Assembly (NCBI RefSeq): GCF_900104815.1
Contig: NZ_FNTD01000004.1
Location: 7,687,001 to 7,751,000 of the forward strand
Origin: Streptomyces misionensis
GTDB lineage: Bacteria > Actinomycetota > Actinomycetes > Streptomycetales > Streptomycetaceae
DNA length: 64,000 bases
Direction of reading: 5' to 3'
A program made the position numbers and the translations under genes. Under the pieces are notes generated by a model. That model made no database searches, was not told the origin of the DNA, and worked only from the letters and a program-made list of their open reading frames with translations. Shown here piece after piece: positions 16,815 through 25,166 of this stretch. The stretch's first letter is position 1. Each line of letters begins with the position of its first letter.

Positions 16815-17696
16815 ATGAGTCGACAGGATTCCCAGGTCTGGTTCATCACCGGTTCCTCGCGCGGCCTCGGCCGCGCCCTCGTCACCGCCGCCCTGGCGGC
16901 CGGAGACCGCGTCGTGGCCACCGCCCGGCGCCCCGAGTCCCTCGCGGCGGACTTCGCCGGGTACGGCGACCGCGTCCTCCCCCTCCCCCTCGACGTCACC
17001 AGCGCGGACGCGGCGCGCGCGGCCGTCGAGGCCGCCGTCGCCCACTTCGGGCGCATCGACGTGCTGGTCAACAACGCCGGGTACGCGAACGTGTCCCCCA
17101 TCGAGACGACGGACGACGACGACTTCCGCGCCCAGTTCGAGACGAACTTCTGGGGCGTCTACCACGTCACCAAGGCCGCGCTGCCCACCCTGCGCCGACA
17201 GGGGGCGGGCACCGTGGTGCAGTTCTCCTCGGTCGGCGGGCGGGTCGGCGGATCGCCGGGCATCGCGTCCTACCAGGCGGCCAAGTTCGCCGTGGACGGC
17301 TTCAGCAGGGTGCTGGCGGCGGAGACCGCGCCGTTCGGCGTGCGGGTCATGGTGGTCGAGCCGAGCGGCTTCGCCACCGACTGGGCGGGCGCCTCCATGA
17401 CCGTGCACACCGTGCCCGACGCGTACGACGCGACCGTGGGCGCGATGAACCGGCTGATGCGGCAGAACACGGCCGGCGCGGCCGGGGACCCGGACCGCGC
17501 CGCCGAGATCGTCGTACGGACCGTGCACGGCGGCGAGGTCCCGGGCCATCTCCTCCTCGGGGTGAACGCCGTGACCATGGCGCTGGACCATTCCCGGCGG
17601 CAGCTCGCCGAGGCGACCGCCTGGGAGGCGGTGAGCCGCTCGGCCGACTTCGGCGAGCCCTACCCGGTGCGCCTGCCGTCCGGGGAGCCCGAGTAG
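16815..17696 (+). CDS. Short-chain dehydrogenase/reductase
   Basis: 293 residues. TGSSRGLG cofactor motif near residue 14, an Arg-rich TARRPES after beta-2 suggesting NADP(H), DVLVNNAGYAN, and catalytic SYQAAKFAVDG. It resembles the group of SDRs often annotated as oxidoreductase/SDR family next to TetR repressors. ATG 16815 follows the second direct repeat by only 4 bases and has no ribosome site, so a leaderless mRNA is likely. Substrate unknown. Confidence 0.88.
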   Translation: MSRQDSQVWFITGSSRGLGRALVTAALAAGDRVVATARRPESLAADFAGYGDRVLPLPLDVTSADAARAAVEAAVAHFGRIDVLVNNAGYANVSPIETTDDDDFRAQFETNFWGVYHVTKAALPTLRRQGAGTVVQFSSVGGRVGGSPGIASYQAAKFAVDGFSRVLAAETAPFGVRVMVVEPSGFATDWAGASMTVHTVPDAYDATVGAMNRLMRQNTAGAAGDPDRAAEIVVRTVHGGEVPGHLLLGVNAVTMALDHSRRQLAEATAWEAVSRSADFGEPYPVRLPSGEPE

Positions 17697-17709
17697 GCCG
17701 AAGGACCGC

Positions 17710-18966
17710 TCACTTGCCCAGGAGCAGCCCGGTCCCGCCGACGTGGACGTGGATGCCGTCCTTGTCCACCGACACGCTCTGGAGGCGCAGGTCGCCGGAG
17801 GGCGGGTTCGGGATCTTGAAGGAGAAGCGGAACCGGTCGGCGATCTGCGGGCGGGTGAGCTTGCCCAGGGAAGTGAGCAGGGACAGGTCGAGACCGAGCC
17901 GCTTGAGGACCTCGGGGTGGGCGAGCGCCACGTCCACCAGGTTCACCCGGGTCAGCTGGTGCAGGAAGCGCGGCGCGCCCGTCAGCCGGTGCAGCTCGTC
18001 CTCGTCGTGCAGCGCGGCGTTCACCGTGTGCTGCGGTACGCCCATGCGGTGCACGATCTCCGGCACGCCCAGCATCGCCTTGACCTTGTCCGCCTCCCGG
18101 GAGATCCGGCGCGCCGCGGACCGGGTGAGGTGCAGGCCCTCGGCGCGGCCGGTGCCGGGCCGGTACGTCGCGAGGTCGCCGATGTCCAGCCGCATCCCGT
18201 CCACGGAGGTGGCGATGCCGCGCTCGCCCTCGCGCCGGACCCGGGCGTCGGCGCGCACCCGCACGTCGTTCCCGGCGACGCGCAGGGCGCCCACCGCGCG
18301 GATCCGGCCCGGGCCGTGGGCGCTGAACGACACCTGCGAGGCGCCCAGTTCGCGGTTCATGTCCGCGAACGACAGCAGCACCTGGCCGTGCACCTGCCGC
18401 ACAAGGGCCCCGCGTACGGCGGTCGGCCCGTCGCCGTCGATGCGTATGTCGCGTGCGGTGGCGGTGACCTGGGTCAGGGTGACCCGCTCGGCCGGCACGT
18501 CCGGGACGGTGACCTCGACCGAGTCCAGCCGCCGGGCGGCCAGTTGGGTCAGGAACGGGAAGCCGCCGATCCGCACCTCGGGGGCGGCGGTCAGATGCAG
18601 CCGGTCCTTGAGCCGGTCGGCGGCCTGGCGCTCGGCGTACAGCAGCGCCCAGCGGTCGGCGAGGGCGACGAGGCAGGCGGCGGTGAGCAGCCAGACCAGC
18701 AGCCTGAACAGGGTGGGCAGGCCGGTGGCCCGGTTGCGGCGGCGGCCCCGGCGCCTGTGATTGGGTGGCTCCCAGGGGTCCTCGTCGTCGCCTTGTCGTC
18801 GCCGAACGGGGTCGTCCTCGGCGAGGAAGCCGGCCGGCGGACCGGCCGCCGGATCGTCCGCGAGGGCGGCCAGCTCGTCGTACGGACTTCGGGCGGGGGG
18901 AACCTCGCCGGGTGAGGGTCCGTCGGAGTGAGCGGTGTGATGCGTCGGTGTGTGGGGGGTACGCAT
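17710..18966 (-). CDS. LmeA-like (DUF2993) membrane-anchored lipid-binding protein
   Basis: 418 residues: a Pro/Asp-rich cytoplasmic N-terminus (1-75), a basic stretch RRRGRRRNR, one membrane segment (LFRLLVWLLTAACLVALADR, about 85-105), then an extracytoplasmic domain with the TAAPEVRIGGFPFLTQLAAR motif that marks the DUF2993/LmeA family. In mycobacteria LmeA binds phospholipids and helps lipoglycan (LM/LAM) elongation; a role in envelope lipid metabolism is inferred. There is no ribosome site before ATG 18966; a TATGAT -10 box at 18983-18978 suggests a leaderless or very short leader transcript. Confidence 0.8.
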   Translation of the reverse strand: MRTPHTPTHHTAHSDGPSPGEVPPARSPYDELAALADDPAAGPPAGFLAEDDPVRRRQGDDEDPWEPPNHRRRGRRRNRATGLPTLFRLLVWLLTAACLVALADRWALLYAERQAADRLKDRLHLTAAPEVRIGGFPFLTQLAARRLDSVEVTVPDVPAERVTLTQVTATARDIRIDGDGPTAVRGALVRQVHGQVLLSFADMNRELGASQVSFSAHGPGRIRAVGALRVAGNDVRVRADARVRREGERGIATSVDGMRLDIGDLATYRPGTGRAEGLHLTRSAARRISREADKVKAMLGVPEIVHRMGVPQHTVNAALHDEDELHRLTGAPRFLHQLTRVNLVDVALAHPEVLKRLGLDLSLLTSLGKLTRPQIADRFRFSFKIPNPPSGDLRLQSVSVDKDGIHVHVGGTGLLLGK

Positions 18967-19134
18967 CGGCAGATTTGATCATATGAACCCACCCGGCTCG
19001 CAACTTCCGCGAGGGGTCGGACACGGAATGGGCCGATTCGCACGTGTTATCGAGATGTGCGTCAACTCCCATGTACCCGGCCGACGTTGGACACTGGTGG
19101 CGACCCTCCTTTCGAAGACGGGGAAGGACCGTTC

Positions 19135-19920
19135 ATGACGGCAGCGGACAGCCGGCGTTTCACGGGCAGGACCGCGGTGGTGACCGGCGGCAGCAGGGGG
19201 ATCGGGGCGGCGGTCGCCACCCGACTGGCGGCCGAGGGAGCCGCCGTCGTCGTCGGCTACCGCGGCAACCGCGCGGCGGCCGACGAGGTGGTCGCCGCCA
19301 TCGGGGCGCGCGGCGGCAGGGCACTGGCGCACGGCGCCGACGTGACCGACCCCGGGCAGATCGAGGCGCTGGTCGAGCGGGCGGTCGCGGAATTCGGCCG
19401 ACTGGACGTGCTCGCCTCCTGCGCGGGCATCGAGCACTTCGGCGCACTGGAGAACCTGACCCCCGCCGACTTCGACCACGTCTTCGCCGTGAACACCCGC
19501 GGACAGCTGTTCGCGGCGCGGTCCGCCGCCGCCCGGATGGACGCGGGCGGCAGGATCGTGCTCACCTCCTCGGTCAGCGCCTCCCGCGCCGTCTTCGCGC
19601 ACACCCTGTACGCGGCCTCCAAGGCCGCCGTGGAGGCCATGGTCCTGAACCTCTCCGCCGAGCTGGGGCAGCGCGGCATCACGATCAACGCCATCGCTCC
19701 CGGCGGCACCGACACCGACATGGCCGCGGAGAACGCGACCGGCTACCAGCACCCCCTGCTGCGCGGCAAGGTGTCACCGCGGCAGTGGCTGTCGGCGCAC
19801 GGCGCGCTCGGCCGCCTGGCCCGGCCGGACGAGATCGCGGCGGGCTACGCGTACCTCGCCTGCGATGACGCCGCGTACATGACCGGCCGTACCCTGCGCG
19901 TGGACGGCGGCTTCTTCTGA
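19135..19920 (+). CDS. Short-chain dehydrogenase/reductase (FabG-like)
   Basis: 261 residues from ATG 19135, with a GGGGAAGGA site; a longer frame from 19057 is not supported. TGGSRGIG cofactor motif, YRGNRAAADEV suggesting NADP(H), catalytic LYAASKAAVEA and a C-terminal YMTGRTLRVDGGFF typical of 3-ketoacyl reductase-like SDRs. The usual NNAG motif is ASCAG here, a less common variant. It is convergent with the MFS gene (11-base gap) and divergent from the LmeA-like gene. Substrate unknown. Confidence 0.88.
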   Translation: MTAADSRRFTGRTAVVTGGSRGIGAAVATRLAAEGAAVVVGYRGNRAAADEVVAAIGARGGRALAHGADVTDPGQIEALVERAVAEFGRLDVLASCAGIEHFGALENLTPADFDHVFAVNTRGQLFAARSAAARMDAGGRIVLTSSVSASRAVFAHTLYAASKAAVEAMVLNLSAELGQRGITINAIAPGGTDTDMAAENATGYQHPLLRGKVSPRQWLSAHGALGRLARPDEIAAGYAYLACDDAAYMTGRTLRVDGGFF

Positions 19921-19930
19921 ACCGGGGCGC

Positions 19931-21448
19931 TCACGACTGCCGCGAGTGCACCGGGCTGTTGGCCACCTCCTGCGGGCACTTGCGGTGCCGCGGCCGGATC
20001 AGCCGGTCCCGCTGCCAGTCGAACGCCGCGAGGGCCAGGGACGCCACCATGCCGATGAGCGCGGCCGCGAGGGCCAGGACGACGGCGCCCCGATAGTCGT
20101 TGTGCCGGCCGAGCTCCAGATAGTAGAGGCCCGGCAGCGCGGCCGTGCCCACCGCCGCCCCGAGCCGCTGCCCGGTCTGCAGCGCGCCGCCCGCCGCGCC
20201 CGCCATGCTCACCGGCACGTCCCGCAGCGTCATGGTGATGTTGGGGGAGACCACGAACCCGCCGCCGATACCGCCGAGGAACAGCACCGGGGCGGCGACC
20301 CAGGGCGCGATGCCGAGGTCCACGTAGTGCAGCAGCAGCGCCGTGCCGCCCAGCCCGGCGATCACACCCGCGAGCCCGCACACGGTCAGCAGCCTGCCCA
20401 GCCGGTCCACCAGCCGGCCGGCGACCACGGCCGCGCACGCCGAGCCGAGGGCGAAGGGGGTCACCGCGAGCCCGGAACGCAACGGCGAGAAGCCGAGGCC
20501 GTGCTGGTAGAACAGGGCGAAGACCAGCCACACCCCGCTGAAACCGATGAAGTACAGCGTGCCCACACCCGCGCCGATCGCATAGCCGCGCACGGTGCTG
20601 AACAGCCGTGGATCGAGCAGTGGCTGCCTCCCCTTGGCCACCACCCGCCGCTGCCACTGGACGAAACCGGCGAGGACGACGGCGCCGACCGGGAACAGCC
20701 ACCACACCCGGCCGATGCCCCCGGAGTCGGCCTGGACCAGCGGGTACATCAGCGCCAGCACACCCACACCGAGGAGCAGCACACCGAACGCGTCCACGTG
20801 CCCCCGCCCGGACCCCTGTACGCGGGGCAGCAGCCGGCGGCCGAGCAGCACCGCCAGGATGCCGATGGGCACGTTGACGTAGAACACCCAGCGCCAGCCG
20901 TCGGCGCCCGAGGCCAGCGCCAGGATGGCGCCGCCGGTGATGGGCCCGGCGGCGGAGGAGATGCCGACGGTCGCCCCGAAGAACCCGAAGGCGCGCCCGC
21001 GCTCCGCACCGCGGAACAACTGCTGGATCAGCGCCGAGTTCTGCGGCGCCATGAACCCCGCCGCGAGGCCCTGCGCGAGCCGCGCCACCACCAGCAGCGT
21101 GATGTCGGGGGCCGCCCCGCAGACGGCGCTGAACAGCACGAACCCGCTCAGCGCCAGCAGGAAGATGCGGCGCCTGTCCAGCGCGTCGCCGAGCCGTCCC
21201 GCGGTGACGAGCGCGAGGGCGAAGGTGAGCGCGTATCCGGACACCACCCACTGCACCTGAGCGGGGGAGGCATGCAGATCGCGCTGCATGGTGGGCAGGG
21301 CGACCGCCACGATCGTCACGTCCAGCAGGCTCATGAAGCCGGCCACGAGCGTGACCCACAAGGCGCGCCACCGGCGCGGATCGGGCTCGTACCCGGCTTC
21401 CCGAGCCCCCTGACCACGGCCGCCTGTGGTCGGCGTCGACGCTGTCAC
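19931..21448 (-). CDS. MFS drug-efflux transporter (DHA2, 14-segment)
   Basis: 505 residues from GTG 21448 (GAAGGGAG site upstream). VTLVAGFMSLLDVTIVAVAL carries the segment-1 motif C-like LDxTIVxVALP of EmrB/QacA exporters, and GRLGDALDRRRIFLLAL is the conserved loop 2-3. Proton-coupled export of an unknown compound is expected. A perfect 13-bp palindrome 36 bases upstream is a candidate operator, but no regulator gene is next to it. Confidence 0.88.
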   Translation of the reverse strand: MTASTPTTGGRGQGAREAGYEPDPRRWRALWVTLVAGFMSLLDVTIVAVALPTMQRDLHASPAQVQWVVSGYALTFALALVTAGRLGDALDRRRIFLLALSGFVLFSAVCGAAPDITLLVVARLAQGLAAGFMAPQNSALIQQLFRGAERGRAFGFFGATVGISSAAGPITGGAILALASGADGWRWVFYVNVPIGILAVLLGRRLLPRVQGSGRGHVDAFGVLLLGVGVLALMYPLVQADSGGIGRVWWLFPVGAVVLAGFVQWQRRVVAKGRQPLLDPRLFSTVRGYAIGAGVGTLYFIGFSGVWLVFALFYQHGLGFSPLRSGLAVTPFALGSACAAVVAGRLVDRLGRLLTVCGLAGVIAGLGGTALLLHYVDLGIAPWVAAPVLFLGGIGGGFVVSPNITMTLRDVPVSMAGAAGGALQTGQRLGAAVGTAALPGLYYLELGRHNDYRGAVVLALAAALIGMVASLALAAFDWQRDRLIRPRHRKCPQEVANSPVHSRQS

Positions 21449-21483
21449 CTGGGCTCCCTTCCGTCAGGACCCCCGCACTCGAA

Positions 21484-21496
21484 GGAACCAGGTTCC
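21484..21496. promoter_or_regulatory. 13-bp palindrome upstream of the MFS gene
   Basis: GGAACC-A-GGTTCC is perfectly symmetric and lies 36 bases before the GTG start of the transporter. Candidate operator; the binding protein is unknown. Confidence 0.45.
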
Positions 21497-21621
21497 CTGC
21501 CGGGGCACGGACACACCACCACCTGCAACCGCAAACACCGGCAAGAAAATCCGGCCGGCCACCCTGGCCGGGTGTGTTCGGGCGGAAGCCCACTGTCAGT
21601 GGTGGCTGCCAGGCTGGTCAC

Positions 21622-21894
21622 ATGAACGGCGACGACGAGCAGCTGCTGCGCGGCCGGGTCTACGGCCACGACCACGACGACCCGGGCCCCCGCCCGGACC
21701 GCAGGTACGCGGAACTGGTCGGCGGTCCCCTGGACGGCCTGCTCCTGGACATCACCGACCGGGCCGGCGAGGCGCCCGCCGCCGGCGTCCCGCTACGTAC
21801 CGAACTGGGCCGGTTCGGCACCGGCGGCCGGGCGGTGTACACCCCGCGCCCCGGCGACCTCACCCGCTTCGACTGGACCGGCGACACCCCCTGA
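21622..21894 (+). CDS. Small conserved hypothetical protein
   Basis: 90 residues from ATG 21622 (the frame opens at 21574 without a better site). The sequence is acidic and Gly/Pro/Arg-rich (MNGDDEQLLRGRVYGHDHDD, then YAELVGGPLDGLLLDITDR and RAVYTPRPGDLTRFDWTGD). I recall similar short proteins in other Streptomyces, all without known function. No signal or membrane segment. The ribosome site is weak, so the start is uncertain. Confidence 0.55.
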   Translation: MNGDDEQLLRGRVYGHDHDDPGPRPDRRYAELVGGPLDGLLLDITDRAGEAPAAGVPLRTELGRFGTGGRAVYTPRPGDLTRFDWTGDTP

Positions 21895-22013
21895 ACCCAG
21901 GGTCCCGTTACCTACGGTGTTGCCCCGATGGCGCTACGAAGCGGTTAGTTTGAGCGCGCGAGATCTGTGCAGGCGTTGGCGTGTGCAATGTGATCGGCGA
22001 AAGGAAAACCGTC

Positions 22014-23510
22014 ATGGAGGCGACTGACCACGACAGCACGGTGGACCCCGCCGCGGTCAGACGTCACCGCATGCTCTTCAGGGCGATCGAGAAGCGGCGG
22101 AATCCGAAGCTGCGCCGCAGCGACATCACCGTGACCGACGAGGCGGCGGTCAAACGCGCCACGAAGGCCGCCGCCCTCGGCAACGCGATGGAGTGGTACG
22201 ACTTCGGCATCTACAGCTATCTGGCCGCCACTCTCGGCCAGGTCTTCTTCCCCTCGGGCAATCACACGGCCCAGTTGCTCAGCAGCTTCGCCACGTTCGC
22301 GGTCGCCTTCCTGGTGCGGCCCATCGGCGGCATGGTCCTCGGGCCGCTCGGCGACAAGATCGGCCGCAAGACCATCCTCGCCCTCACCATGATCATGATG
22401 GCGCTGGGCACCTTCGCGATCGGCCTGATCCCCTCGCACGCCACCATCGGCCTGTGGGCCCCGGCCCTGCTGATCTTCTTCCGCCTGGTGCAGGGCTTCT
22501 CGACCGGCGGGGAGTACGGCGGCGCCTCCACCTTCATCGCGGAGTACGCGCCGGACAAGCGGCGCGGTTACTTCGGCAGCTTCCTGGAGTTCGGCACACT
22601 CGGCGGATACGTCGGAGCCTCCGGCCTCGTCGTCGCCATGAGCAGCTTCCTCAGCGACGAGCAGATGCTGCACTGGGGCTGGCGCGTCCCCTTCCTGGTC
22701 GCTGCGCCGCTCGGCTTCATCGGCCTCTACCTGCGGCTCAAGCTGGACGAGACGCCCGCCTTCCAGAAGCTGGAGGGCGGCCTGGCCAAGGCGACCGAGG
22801 CGGCCGACTCCGTGGAGACGTCGGCCGCGGCGGACCTCGGCAAGATCTTCACCCGTCACTGGCGCCCGCTGCTGCTGTGCATCGCGCTCGTCGCGGGGTA
22901 CAACGTCACCGACTACATGCTGCTGTCGTACATGCCGACGTACCTGTCCGACGAACTGGGCTACGACACCAATCACGGCCTGTTGATCCTGCTGATCGTG
23001 ATGGTCCTCCAGATGTGCGTCATCAACCAGGTCGGACGCCTCTCGGACCGCTTCGGCCGCAAGCCGCTGCTCATGACGGGGATGCTCGGTTTCCTCTTCC
23101 TGTCGGTGCCGTCCTTCCTGCTCATCCGGCAGGGTGATGTCGCCCTGATCGTCCTGGGCCTGCTACTGCTGGGCCTGTCCCTGGTGACCATGCTGGGCAC
23201 CATGTCGGCGGCGCTCCCGGCGATCTTCCCCACCCATGTGCGCTACGGCTCGCTCTCGGTCGCCTACAACTTCTCCACCTCGCTCTTCGGCGGCACGACC
23301 CCGCTGGTGATCACCGCGCTGATCGGCGTGTACCACACCAACCTGGTGCCGGCGTACTACGCGGTGATCGCCGCCGCGGTGGGCGCCATCGCCGTCCTGT
23401 GCATGAAGGAGACCGCCAACAAGCCCCTGGAAGGCTCCCCGCCGTCGGTGGAATCGGAGGCCGAGGCCGCTCAGCTGGTCAGGGCCCAGTCGCCCGACCC
23501 GAAGTTCTGA
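22014..23510 (+). CDS. MFS metabolite:proton symporter, ProP-like (MHS family)
   Basis: 498 residues from ATG 22014 (AAAGGAA site 9 bases upstream); a longer frame from 21981 is less likely. ALGNAMEWYDFGIYSYLAAT is the MHS-family first segment, GPLGDKIGRKTILALTMIMM the loop 2-3 motif, and RLVQGFSTGGEYGGASTFIAE the segment-5 signature. ProP relatives import proline, glycine betaine or organic acids with protons. The N-terminus has a short charged extension (1-50). The 3' end overlaps the convergent phosphatase gene by 32 bases. Confidence 0.9.
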   Translation: MEATDHDSTVDPAAVRRHRMLFRAIEKRRNPKLRRSDITVTDEAAVKRATKAAALGNAMEWYDFGIYSYLAATLGQVFFPSGNHTAQLLSSFATFAVAFLVRPIGGMVLGPLGDKIGRKTILALTMIMMALGTFAIGLIPSHATIGLWAPALLIFFRLVQGFSTGGEYGGASTFIAEYAPDKRRGYFGSFLEFGTLGGYVGASGLVVAMSSFLSDEQMLHWGWRVPFLVAAPLGFIGLYLRLKLDETPAFQKLEGGLAKATEAADSVETSAAADLGKIFTRHWRPLLLCIALVAGYNVTDYMLLSYMPTYLSDELGYDTNHGLLILLIVMVLQMCVINQVGRLSDRFGRKPLLMTGMLGFLFLSVPSFLLIRQGDVALIVLGLLLLGLSLVTMLGTMSAALPAIFPTHVRYGSLSVAYNFSTSLFGGTTPLVITALIGVYHTNLVPAYYAVIAAAVGAIAVLCMKETANKPLEGSPPSVESEAEAAQLVRAQSPDPKF

Positions 23511-24858
23511 CCGGGTCCTCCCCGGGAAGCCGCAGGGCGAGCAGGGTGACGTCGTCGTCGAACAGCTGGCCGCGGCCCGTGACCAGCTCGGCGCACAGCC
23601 GCCGCAACGGGACGCCGGCCAGCCGGGCGGCCTGGTCGGCCAGTTCGGCCAGGGTCGCGTCGATGTCCTCGCCCCGGCGCTCCACCAGCCCGTCGGTGAA
23701 CAGCAGCAGGGTGCTCCCGGCCGGCAGCCGGTGCTCGTCGTCGTAGCGGCCGAACGAAGGCTCGACGCCCACCGGGAGCCCGTGGCGGGCCGGGGCGAGG
23801 AAATGGGTCGTGCCGTCCGCCTCGACCAGCAGTGGCGGGGGGTGCCCGGCGTTGCTCCAGCGCAGGACGTACTCCCCGCCGGTGTGCTCGACCCGGGCGA
23901 GCACCAGCGTGGCCGTGGGCGGCTCGGTGAACATCGTCAGGGCGCGGTCCAGCTTCGTGACGACCAGGCTGGGCGGCCCGCCGTGGTCGTAGGCCAGCGC
24001 GCGCAGCATGTTGCGGATCTGTCCCATCACCGGGGCGGCCGCCACCGCGTGACCGGTGACGTCGCCGACCACGAGACAGACGGCACCGTCCGGCAGGGTC
24101 AGCGCGTCGTACCAGTCCCCGCCGAGGCGGGGCAGCTCGGAGGCCGGTTCGTAGCGGACCTCCACCGCGAGCGGGCTCAGATCCGGCAGCTCGGGCAGCA
24201 TGCGCAGCTGGAAGTGCATCGCGGCCTGCTTGAGGTCCTCGTACAGACGGGCGTTCTCGATACTGACGCTCGCCACACTGGCCAGCGCGGTCAGGATGGC
24301 CTCGTCGTCATCGGTGAACGGCGCGCCGTCGCTCTTGTCCGCCAGATACAGGTTGCCGTACGCCCTGCCCCGCACCATCAGCGGGACTCCCAGCAAGGTG
24401 GTCATCATCGGGTGGCCGACCGGGAAGCCCACCGAGCGGGGATCGGCGCCGACGTCGGCGACTCGCATGGGCTTGAGGTCCGCGAGCAGCCCGACCAGCA
24501 GGCCGTGCCCCTGCGGCAGCCCCGACTCCGCCAGCATCCGCTCCTCGTCCACGCCCACGGTGATCAGATCGACGAACTCGCCGTCCGAGCCGAGCACCCC
24601 CAGCGCCCCGTACCGGGCTCCGACCAGATCGGTGGCCGCCTCCACGATGTGCCGGAGCACGGCACGCAGGTCCATGTCCTCGCTCATGGCCACGACCGCG
24701 TCCAGAAGCCTGCGCAGCCGCCGCTGGCCGAGGGCCAGCTGCCGCACCTGCGTGCTCAGCTCTTCGGGCCCCGCTCCGTCCGGCGACCGGCCCAGCGCCT
24801 CCAGCGCCAGGGCCAGGCGCCCGGCCGCCGCCTTCGGCCGCCGCGGTTCCTCCGGCAT
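23479..24858 (-). CDS. GAF domain / SpoIIE-type serine phosphatase
   Basis: 459 residues from ATG 24858 (GGAGG 8 bases upstream; a longer frame to 25164 runs through the neighbouring promoter and is rejected). A GAF domain occupies about 55-215 (DLRAVLRHIVEAATDLVGAR, then GVPLMVRGRAYGNLYLAD). The PP2C/SpoIIE domain follows at about 240-450: RLGGDWYDALTLPDG, VVGDVTGHAVAAAPVMG and the acidic FDDDVTLLAL. Such proteins dephosphorylate anti-sigma antagonists in response to a GAF-sensed signal. No sensor PAS domain or HATPase is fused. Divergent from the CebR-like gene. Confidence 0.9.
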   Translation of the reverse strand: MPEEPRRPKAAAGRLALALEALGRSPDGAGPEELSTQVRQLALGQRRLRRLLDAVVAMSEDMDLRAVLRHIVEAATDLVGARYGALGVLGSDGEFVDLITVGVDEERMLAESGLPQGHGLLVGLLADLKPMRVADVGADPRSVGFPVGHPMMTTLLGVPLMVRGRAYGNLYLADKSDGAPFTDDDEAILTALASVASVSIENARLYEDLKQAAMHFQLRMLPELPDLSPLAVEVRYEPASELPRLGGDWYDALTLPDGAVCLVVGDVTGHAVAAAPVMGQIRNMLRALAYDHGGPPSLVVTKLDRALTMFTEPPTATLVLARVEHTGGEYVLRWSNAGHPPPLLVEADGTTHFLAPARHGLPVGVEPSFGRYDDEHRLPAGSTLLLFTDGLVERRGEDIDATLAELADQAARLAGVPLRRLCAELVTGRGQLFDDDVTLLALRLPGEDPVRTSGRATGP

Positions 24859-25049
24859 GACGAGCACCTCCGGGCACGTCGGGAGCCGACATCCGCTGTC
24901 CATCCTCTCAGGGATGGCGGCCCCGCGCCGGGGCCGGGCGCCGTGCGGCCGGGCGCTCGCCGCGGCCGCGGGCCCTGGCGTTCGGCGGTCCTCCGGAACG
25001 GGGCGTTCACAGGGGAGATCGCTGTTCCGGCGCGATCCTGGCGGCGGAA

Positions 25050-25083
25050 ATCTGGGAGCGCTCCCTTGGGAGCGCTCCCAGAT
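25050..25083. promoter_or_regulatory. Double CebR box: 34-bp perfect palindrome upstream of the LacI gene
   Basis: Two 14-bp boxes abut: TGGGAGCGCTCCCT (25053-25066) and TGGGAGCGCTCCCA (25067-25080). With flanking ATC/GAT they form a perfect 34-bp palindrome with a TT centre. The 14-bp consensus is the known CebR operator of streptomycetes. A possible promoter for the regulator gene has its -35 (TTGGGA, 25066-25071) inside the second box and CATAAT at 25087-25092 as the -10, so binding would block it: autoregulation is inferred. Confidence 0.85.
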
Positions 25084-25166
25084 AGGCATAATGAAGGTCC
25101 ACTGTTCCCGCAGGCGTGTCAAGGGAACGAACACTCCGAGTTGGTGCGACTGACGGGTTGTCATCC

